Below, piece after piece: positions 54,510 through 64,000 of a DNA stretch of 64,000 nucleotides. Within the stretch, counting starts at the first letter, position 1. Each line of letters starts with the position of its first letter. Origin of the DNA: Peptoniphilus sp. ING2-D1G (GTDB lineage: Bacteria; Bacillota; Clostridia; Tissierellales; Peptoniphilaceae); contig LM997412.1 in assembly GCA_000952975.1 (NCBI GenBank), positions 62,001 to 126,000 on the forward strand, written 5' to 3'. The translations under genes were made by a program, and so were the position numbers. The notes beneath the pieces were generated by a model that ran no database searches, was not told the origin of the DNA, and worked only from the letters and a program-made list of their open reading frames with translations.

Positions 54510-55391
54510 ATGACAGTGAAAATAATAACAGACAGCGGTTGTGACTTAGATGAGACGATTGTAAAAAAATTAGACTTGGAAATTATGAGTATAATTATAA
54601 CTAACGGTGAAAAAGAATACTTGGACAAAAGAGAAATAAACAGCGATGAAGTTTTTAAAGGGCAAAGGATTGGAGAGAGTTTCGGAACATCTCAGATTTC
54701 TATCTTTGAATATTATACGAAGTTTAAAGAATACTTACAGCGGGGAAAAGAATTTATATATGTATCCTTATCTTCAGCTCTATCGGGCTCTTACAACAAC
54801 GCTATAGCAGCTATAGAAAAACTAAAAGAAGAATTTAAAAATAAAAAATTTGCATCAGTGGACTCAAAAGCAGCATCGGTAGGCGAAAGTCTAATCGTTT
54901 ATTACATGGCGACCTGTGCAAATAAAGGAGCTACCTTTGAGGAGTTAATAGAGCTTTCCGAGTTTTTAACGGATAAAGTTAGACATCTGTTTACAGTATT
55001 CGACATAGAATATCTATACAGAGGAGGGCGGATATCCAGGACAGGAAGAAATATAGGCAAAATGCTAAATATAAGACCGATAATAGATATGGAAGATGGC
55101 GAATTAAAAGTAAAGGACATAAAAAGAGGAAATAAAAAAGCTTATAAAGCAATAATTGACGAAACCCTCAAAAATGTAAAGGACAATTCCGAAAGGGAAA
55201 AAGTATTTTTAGTATATGGGGAAGAAGAAAGTTTGATATCTCCATTAAAGGAAACATATTCAGAAAACAGAATAAAGCTTTTATCAAATCAATTGGGCTG
55301 TACCATAGCGGTACATACAGGACCGGATATAATAGGAAATGCCTACCTAAAGGAGAGAATTCCTGAAAAATTCACAAAATATATAGAATAA
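54510..55391 (+). CDS. DegV-family fatty-acid-binding protein (second copy)
   Basis: 293 aa. KIITDSGCDLDETIVKKLDLEIMSIII, GESFGTSQISIFEYYTKF, FIYVSLSSALSGSYNNAI and DIEYLYRGGRISRTGRNIGKMLNIRPII match DegV. It is distinct from the copy at 40545 and lacks a DUF1836 partner. It should bind a fatty acid for FakA-dependent phosphorylation. SD AAGCGGGGGATTAAATA precedes ATG 54510. Terminator 55397 follows, then the rRNA operon. Confidence 0.9.
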   Translation: MTVKIITDSGCDLDETIVKKLDLEIMSIIITNGEKEYLDKREINSDEVFKGQRIGESFGTSQISIFEYYTKFKEYLQRGKEFIYVSLSSALSGSYNNAIAAIEKLKEEFKNKKFASVDSKAASVGESLIVYYMATCANKGATFEELIELSEFLTDKVRHLFTVFDIEYLYRGGRISRTGRNIGKMLNIRPIIDMEDGELKVKDIKRGNKKAYKAIIDETLKNVKDNSEREKVFLVYGEEESLISPLKETYSENRIKLLSNQLGCTIAVHTGPDIIGNAYLKERIPEKFTKYIE

Positions 55392-55396
55392 AACAA

Positions 55397-55441
55397 AGGC
55401 AACTCATGTAATTTATATTAAAAAAAATGAGTTGTCTTTTT
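55397..55441 (+). terminator. rho-independent terminator
   Basis: AGGCAACTCAT / ATGAGTTGTCT stem followed by TTTT, between DegV and the rRNA promoter. Confidence 0.85.
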
Positions 55442-55465
55442 AAATTAAAAAAATAGAAAAATCAC

Positions 55466-55495
55466 TTGACATGAGTCAAAAAGACAATATATAAT
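55466..55495 (+). promoter_or_regulatory. rRNA operon promoter
   Basis: TTGACA (55466-55471), an 18-bp spacer and TATAAT (55490-55495) lie about 120 bp before the 16S gene. Both hexamers are consensus, as expected for rRNA promoters. Confidence 0.88.
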
Positions 55496-55614
55496 AGACA
55501 AGCTACTTCAAAAAAGAAGTAACAGAACCAAGATAATTAAATAGTATAAGGAAACACACAAGCAAAGCAAAAAAGCGGAAAGTCAGTAGAAACTTGAAGC
55601 AGGCAAACAAAGAT

Positions 55615-57151
<1,537 letters not shown>

Positions 57152-57184
57152 AAAAACCGTGTGACCTTATACTATTAATTATAA

Positions 57185-57260
57185 GGGGGTGTAGCTCAGA
57201 TGGGAGAGCACCTGCCTTGCAAGCAGGGGGTCAGGAGTTCGACTCTCCTCATCTCCACCA
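57185..57260 (+). tRNA. tRNA-Ala (UGC) in the 16S-23S spacer
   Basis: Cloverleaf of 76 nt with acceptor GGGGGTG/CATCTCC (two G-U pairs), anticodon stem CCTGC/GCAGG and loop CTTGCAA (anticodon TGC), T arm AGGAG-TTCGACT-CTCCT and encoded CCA. A single tRNA-Ala in the spacer; no tRNA-Ile is present. Confidence 0.97.
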
Positions 57261-57395
57261 GACGAAAGTCAAAAGAACCATGACAACTACAAATCGAAAA
57301 AAAGAAAGAAGTCTAAACTTAAAAAGAACAAAAAAGAAGACAAAACAACAATAAGCAAAGACAATTTCATTGGAAGTTATTAAAAAAATAACAAA

Positions 57396-60253
<2,858 letters not shown>

Positions 60254-60272
60254 AAAAGATTTGTAGTTGAAA

Positions 60273-60390
60273 ATTCGGTGACAAAAGCAAGAGGGACACA
60301 CCTGTACCCATACCGAACACAGAAGTTAAGCCTCAACAGCGCTGATGGTACTTGGCCGGAGACGGCCTGGGAGAGTAAGTATCGCCGGAT
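60273..60390 (+). rRNA. 5S ribosomal RNA
   Basis: 118 nt: helix I ATTCGGTGA pairs with TCGCCGGAT; CACCTGTACCCATACCGAAC and GAAGTTAAGCCTCAACAGCG are the conserved loops. It completes the 16S-tRNA-23S-5S operon. Confidence 0.97.
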
Positions 60391-60442
60391 TGAGGTCCAC
60401 AGGAGCATATGAACATATCACCTGTGGACTTTAGCAATAATT

Positions 60443-60469
60443 TGGAGACCTTAGAGGTCTCTTTTTTTA
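60443..60469 (+). terminator. rRNA operon terminator
   Basis: GAGACCT / AGGTCTC stem, 3-nt loop and seven T residues; a second stem (GTCCACAGG/CCTGTGGAC, 60395-60430) lies just before it. Confidence 0.93.
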
Positions 60470-60628
60470 TGCAAAAAACCTCTTGCAAAAGGGTGTGATT
60501 TAATATTTGAAGATTAAATTTGATGAAGTATTTAGAATATAAAAGTGAGGTTGACTTATATTTTTATTATAGTAAGCTTAGGTTAATTGGATAAAGTGAA
60601 TTTAAATTAAAGTTAAATAGGTGATTTT

Positions 60629-61516
60629 ATGCAAAGGTTAAAGAAGGACAATTTGATATATGAATTTAAAAGGGAAAATAAGCCTGTGTATTTTGTAGAA
60701 GATGGAGAGGTTTTTTGGGTTGAAACACCCGATTGTTATCTCGGGCAAATAAGAGATGAGCAGACTTTGAGGACAGATATTGACAGTTCTGTAATTGATG
60801 CCTCCGTGGGTCCTATAAATGTTGCAGGTGCCACTGCTGAGGATGTGCTGTGTGTTGATGTGTTGGATATAAAGCTTGACAGTCAAGGAGTTATGATAAC
60901 CAATAAAGGGTTGGGAGTGCTGGGAGAGCATATGGACAAAGCCGTGACAAAGGTCGTTGAAATAGAAGGTAATTTTGCTATTTTTAATGATGAAATAAAA
61001 ATTCCTCTAAATCCGATGATAGGTATTTTAGGAGTTGCTCCTGTTGATTGTGTAAAGGGCTGTGAAGTTCCGGGGAATTTCGGCGGAAATATGGATACGA
61101 AGGAAGTGGCTGTGGGCAGTAAAGTTTACTTGCCCATATATGTTGAAGGTGCGAATTTTGCTCTGTCCGATGTGCATGCAGCCATGGGAGATGGAGAACT
61201 TAGCGGAACGGGAATAGAAATAGCTGCCGAGGTGCAATTAAGGGTAAAGGTAATAAAGGGAAAGACCATAGAAAAACCCATAATAGAAATTGAAGATTTC
61301 TTTTATATTTTAGTTACTGAAGAGACCTTTGAAGAGGCTTTAAAGGAAGCCTCAAGAGAAACGGTGAAGTTGCTGATGAGAAAGTTGGATTTGATTTTTG
61401 AAGAGGCTTATATGCTGATGAGCGCAACATGCGATATAGCAATAAGTCAAGTGGTAAATGGAGTATACACATTAAAGATGAAAATCCCCAAGTACTTGGT
61501 TCAAAGTGTGTTTTAA
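60629..61516 (+). CDS. acetamidase/formamidase family protein
   Basis: 295 aa. FmdA_AmdA family features: VDIDSS-like VGPINVAGATAEDVLCVDVLDI, GILGVAP, VPGNFGGNMDTKEVAVGSKVYLPIYVEGANFALSDVHAAMGDGELSGTGIEIAAEVQLRV; the DVHAxMGDGExxGxGxE motif holds metal-binding and catalytic residues. It hydrolyses formamide or acetamide to the acid and ammonia in the cytoplasm. Directly before FTCD and hutI (12 and 15 nt gaps), so formamide from formiminoglutamate breakdown is the likeliest substrate (inference). SD AATAGGTGATTTT precedes ATG 60629. Confidence 0.87.
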   Translation: MQRLKKDNLIYEFKRENKPVYFVEDGEVFWVETPDCYLGQIRDEQTLRTDIDSSVIDASVGPINVAGATAEDVLCVDVLDIKLDSQGVMITNKGLGVLGEHMDKAVTKVVEIEGNFAIFNDEIKIPLNPMIGILGVAPVDCVKGCEVPGNFGGNMDTKEVAVGSKVYLPIYVEGANFALSDVHAAMGDGELSGTGIEIAAEVQLRVKVIKGKTIEKPIIEIEDFFYILVTEETFEEALKEASRETVKLLMRKLDLIFEEAYMLMSATCDIAISQVVNGVYTLKMKIPKYLVQSVF

Positions 61517-61528
61517 AAGGAGTTTAAT

Positions 61529-62443
61529 ATGAATGAGATTATAGAATGTGTTCCTAATTTCAGCGAAGGTAGAGATCAGAAGGTAATAGATCAAATATCA
61601 GATGAAATAAAAAAAGTTGAAGGTGTTGAAATATGGGATATTTTAACGGATAAAGATCACAACAGAACTGTAATTACCTTCGTAGGAGATGGAGACTCTG
61701 TAAAGAAAGCCGCTGTTAATTCAGCTATTAAGGCAGCTGAATTAATAGATATGAGAAAACATAAAGGAGCTCATCCGAGAATAGGGGCTGTAGATGTAGT
61801 GCCCTTTATTCCCTTGGTAAATTGCGACATAGAAAAATGTGTAGACATTGCAAATGAAGTGGGCAAAACTTTGGCGGATAAGCTCGATATTCCCGTTTAT
61901 ATGTACGGAAAGGCAGCTAAGAGAAAATATTTGGAAAATTTGGGACATGTACAAAATATTCAATATGAAAATTTATTTGAAAAAATAAAAGAAGAAGAGT
62001 ATGCGCCTGATTACGGAAAGGCGACTTTAAGTGAAAGGACGGGAGGTTCAATAGTCGGAGCAAGGAACATACTTGTGGCATTTAATGTAAATCTTGGCAC
62101 GGATGATTTGAAAATTGCAAAGAATATAGCAAGAGAAATCAGAGAAAGCGGAGGAGGGCTTACAAATGTAAAGGCGATGGGACTTAGAGTTTCCGACAGA
62201 AATATAGTGCAAGTTTCCATGGACATGGTCAATTACAAGAAGACTCCAATGTATGAAGCCTTTGAACAGATTCGCATGGAGGCTAAGAGGTATGGGGTGC
62301 AGATAGTAAATAGTGAAATAATAGGACTTATTCCCACAGATGCTATTGTGGATACGGTAAGGTATTATTTTAAGGTAGATGATTTTGGAGAGGAACAATT
62401 GATAGAAAACAAGTTGTTGAATTCTTTTTTGTGTAAAAATTAA
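61529..62443 (+). CDS. ftcD: glutamate formimidoyltransferase
   Basis: 304 aa, formiminotransferase domain only (no cyclodeaminase). ECVPNFSEGRDQKVIDQI is the family start; LTDKDHNRTVITFVGDG, MRKHKGAHPRIGAVDVVPFIPL (catalytic His in KGAHPRIG), MYGKAA, GARNILVAFNVNLGT and ESGGGLTNVKAMGLRV bind formiminoglutamate and tetrahydrofolate. It transfers the formimino group to THF in histidine degradation. SD AAAGGAG precedes ATG 61529. It lies between formamidase and hutI in an apparent three-gene operon. Confidence 0.96.
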   Translation: MNEIIECVPNFSEGRDQKVIDQISDEIKKVEGVEIWDILTDKDHNRTVITFVGDGDSVKKAAVNSAIKAAELIDMRKHKGAHPRIGAVDVVPFIPLVNCDIEKCVDIANEVGKTLADKLDIPVYMYGKAAKRKYLENLGHVQNIQYENLFEKIKEEEYAPDYGKATLSERTGGSIVGARNILVAFNVNLGTDDLKIAKNIAREIRESGGGLTNVKAMGLRVSDRNIVQVSMDMVNYKKTPMYEAFEQIRMEAKRYGVQIVNSEIIGLIPTDAIVDTVRYYFKVDDFGEEQLIENKLLNSFLCKN

Positions 62444-62458
62444 TGAAGGGTGGAAAAA

Positions 62459-63733
62459 ATGAAAGTGGATTTAGTTATAAAAAACATAGGAGAATTAATT
62501 ACCATGCAAGGACCGCAAAGACCTTGGCTTAAAAAAGACATTGAAAGTCTCACAAGGATTGAAGATGGAGTGGTAATTATAAAGGATGATAAAATACTTG
62601 ATGCCGGAGAAAAAACTCTACTGAGTGATTATGATATTTCAGAGGATACCGAAGTTATTGATGCAAAGGGAAAACTTGTGACTCCAGGGCTTGTGGATTC
62701 TCATGTACATTTAATTTTTGCAGGGTGGAGAGAAAATGAATTAGCTCTTACATTAAAGGGTTATGAATATATTGATATTTTAAAACAAGGCGGAGGAATT
62801 TTATCCACGGTAAAAAAGACAAGAGAAGCCACGGAAGATGAATTGTATGCTCATGTGTATAAATTGTTGGACAATATGCTTGAATACGGTACTACCACAT
62901 CTGAGGCAAAGAGCGGATATGGCTTGGAACTGGAAACGGAGTTAAAATCCTTAAGAGTTATAAAAAAATTAGATGAAAATCACGCAGTGGATTTAGTTCC
63001 GACCTTTTTGGGAGCTCATGCAGTTCCGCCGGAATATAAAGATAGATCCGATGAATACACGGACTATGTAATAAATGAAATGCTTCCGGCAGTAGCTGAG
63101 GAAAACTTGGCGGAATTTTGTGATGTTTTTTGTGACGAGGGAGTGTTCTCCGTGGAACAGGCGAGAAAAATATTGCAAAGAGCAAAGGAATTGAACATGA
63201 AGCTGAAAATTCATGCCGATGAACTTGCATCCTTAGGTGGAGCGGAACTGTCAGCGGAATTGGGGGCTACTACAGCGGAGCATCTGTTAAAAATCACCGA
63301 TAGGGGAATTGAGGAAATGGCAAAATCAGGAGTAATTGCAACGCTACTTCCCGGGACGCCCTTCTACTTGATGTTGGAGGAGTATGCAGATGCCAGAAAA
63401 ATGATAGATAATAATTTGGCAGTGAGCATAGCTACAGATTTAAATCCGGGAACCAGTGCTACGGAATCCCTGCAAATAATAATGAATTTGGCAAGCTATA
63501 TGATGAAGATGACTCCGGAGGAAATAATTACAGCTGTGACTATAAATGCCGCTTATGGAGTGGGAAGAGGAGACAGTGTAGGCTCTCTGAGCAAGGGAAA
63601 ACTCGCAGATTTGGTAATTTGGAATGCAGATAACATAGAATTTTTAAGTTACCATTTTGGTGTGAATTTAGTGGATAAAGTAGTAAAAAAAGGAAAATTA
63701 GTTGTAAATAATTCAAAAATAATTCAAAAATAA
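62459..63733 (+). CDS. hutI: imidazolonepropionase
   Basis: 424 aa from ATG 62459 (GAAGGGTGGAAAAA upstream); GTG 62450 is in frame but overlaps the SD. Canonical HutI features: TPGLVDSHVHLIFAGWRENE (His pair), DILKQGGGILSTVKKTREAT, SGYGLELETELKSLRVIKKLDE, LKIHADELASLGGAEL, TAEHLLKITD, and ATDLNPGTSATES with metal ligand Asp327. It opens the imidazolone ring to N-formimino-glutamate, feeding FTCD. Contrast with the paralogue at 50545. Confidence 0.96.
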   Translation: MKVDLVIKNIGELITMQGPQRPWLKKDIESLTRIEDGVVIIKDDKILDAGEKTLLSDYDISEDTEVIDAKGKLVTPGLVDSHVHLIFAGWRENELALTLKGYEYIDILKQGGGILSTVKKTREATEDELYAHVYKLLDNMLEYGTTTSEAKSGYGLELETELKSLRVIKKLDENHAVDLVPTFLGAHAVPPEYKDRSDEYTDYVINEMLPAVAEENLAEFCDVFCDEGVFSVEQARKILQRAKELNMKLKIHADELASLGGAELSAELGATTAEHLLKITDRGIEEMAKSGVIATLLPGTPFYLMLEEYADARKMIDNNLAVSIATDLNPGTSATESLQIIMNLASYMMKMTPEEIITAVTINAAYGVGRGDSVGSLSKGKLADLVIWNADNIEFLSYHFGVNLVDKVVKKGKLVVNNSKIIQK

Positions 63734-63782
63734 TAAAATAACAAAACGATTATCACTCGGCATAGTCGGGTTTCTAATACAA

Positions 63783-63858
63783 GTAGGGGACGATTCCATA
63801 TCGACCCGCATTATGAACCGAAGAAATATAACGGGCGGATGAAGGCATCCGCCCCTAC
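63783..63858. repeat. dispersed hairpin repeat (GTAGGGG...CCCCTAC)
   Basis: GTAGGGGACGATTCCATATC and GGGCGGATGAAGGCATCCGC (then CCCTAC) form a long imperfect stem, the same family as 25807-25882. Confidence 0.8.
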
Positions 63859-63944
63859 AAAACATAGATATAAACATTAACCTATAAAATACAGCGAGTT
63901 GCCGAGGCATCCACCGGTAAAAAAAGAATGCAAATACAAAAACT

Positions 63945-64000
63945 GTAGGGGACGATCCCACATCGTTCCGCATTATAAACTGATTAAATAAAAAATCCCG
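63945..64000. repeat. dispersed hairpin repeat, cut by window end
   Basis: GTAGGGGACGATCCCACATC then GTTCCGCATTATAAAC is nearly the left half of the 63783 copy, so the repeat occurs twice within 200 bp. Confidence 0.65.

Noticed and set aside
63713..63973. Minus-strand open frame across 63713-63973
   Set aside because: It consists of dispersed-repeat sequence and is not a gene.

Overview
The window is about 64 kb of an AT-rich, low-GC Firmicutes chromosome. The 16S sequence, the SLH-anchored surface proteins, the amino-acid-centred metabolism (histidine degradation, dipeptidase, gamma-glutamyltransferase, alanine/glycine symporter) and the frequent TTG starts fit an anaerobic amino-acid-fermenting member of the Tissierellia/Peptoniphilaceae-like Clostridia. 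The genus cannot be fixed by reading alone.

Layout. 1-5 kb: end of a 2-hydroxyacid dehydrogenase, an AGCS amino-acid:cation symporter, a flavodoxin, Ogt and a YwrD-type gamma-glutamyltransferase. 5-13 kb: a 1929-aa S-layer-anchored PHP-domain protein, folC, and a divergent folT folate transporter behind a THF riboswitch. 13-20 kb: a small phage-satellite-like island on the minus strand: large serine recombinase, TnpW-like small protein, a lone HK97-type capsid gene, two small unknown genes, a D5-type primase/helicase, an array of about ten degenerate ~55-bp repeats, and a divergent Cro-like regulator. 20-25.9 kb: a 1223-aa SLH surface protein, then a decayed IS256-family element lying next to an IS30 remnant. 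25.9-32.4 kb: pgeF, uvrB-uvrA, an L,D-transpeptidase. 32.6-37 kb: a BceRS-BceAB-type two-component/ABC module. 37-50.4 kb: lipoprotein, HerA-like ATPase, a DUF1836-DegV pair behind a striking perfect palindrome, PepD, an MBL-fold hydrolase, HtrA, YczE-like protein, tRNA-Thr, DUF445, AlkD-like protein, rhodanese, EFR1-type ferredoxin and an HhH-GPD glycosylase. 50.5-63.7 kb: a histidine-utilisation region split by a DegV gene and a complete 16S-tRNA-Ala-23S-5S operon.

How it fits together. Histidine catabolism is represented by urocanase (hutU), a canonical imidazolonepropionase (hutI, 62.5 kb), glutamate formimidoyltransferase and an acetamidase/formamidase family protein. A second, diverged imidazolonepropionase-like protein has Asn at the usual metal-ligand Asp. 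HutH is not in the window. FTCD hands the formimino group to tetrahydrofolate, and the window also carries folate uptake (folT) and polyglutamylation (folC).

Most notable for follow-up: the repeat array and long inverted repeats in the capsid/primase island, the 43-bp palindrome over the promoter and ribosome-binding site of the DUF1836-DegV pair, the diverged HutI paralogue, a 63-bp palindromic insertion inside the IS256 transposase, and dispersed chromosomal hairpin repeats.
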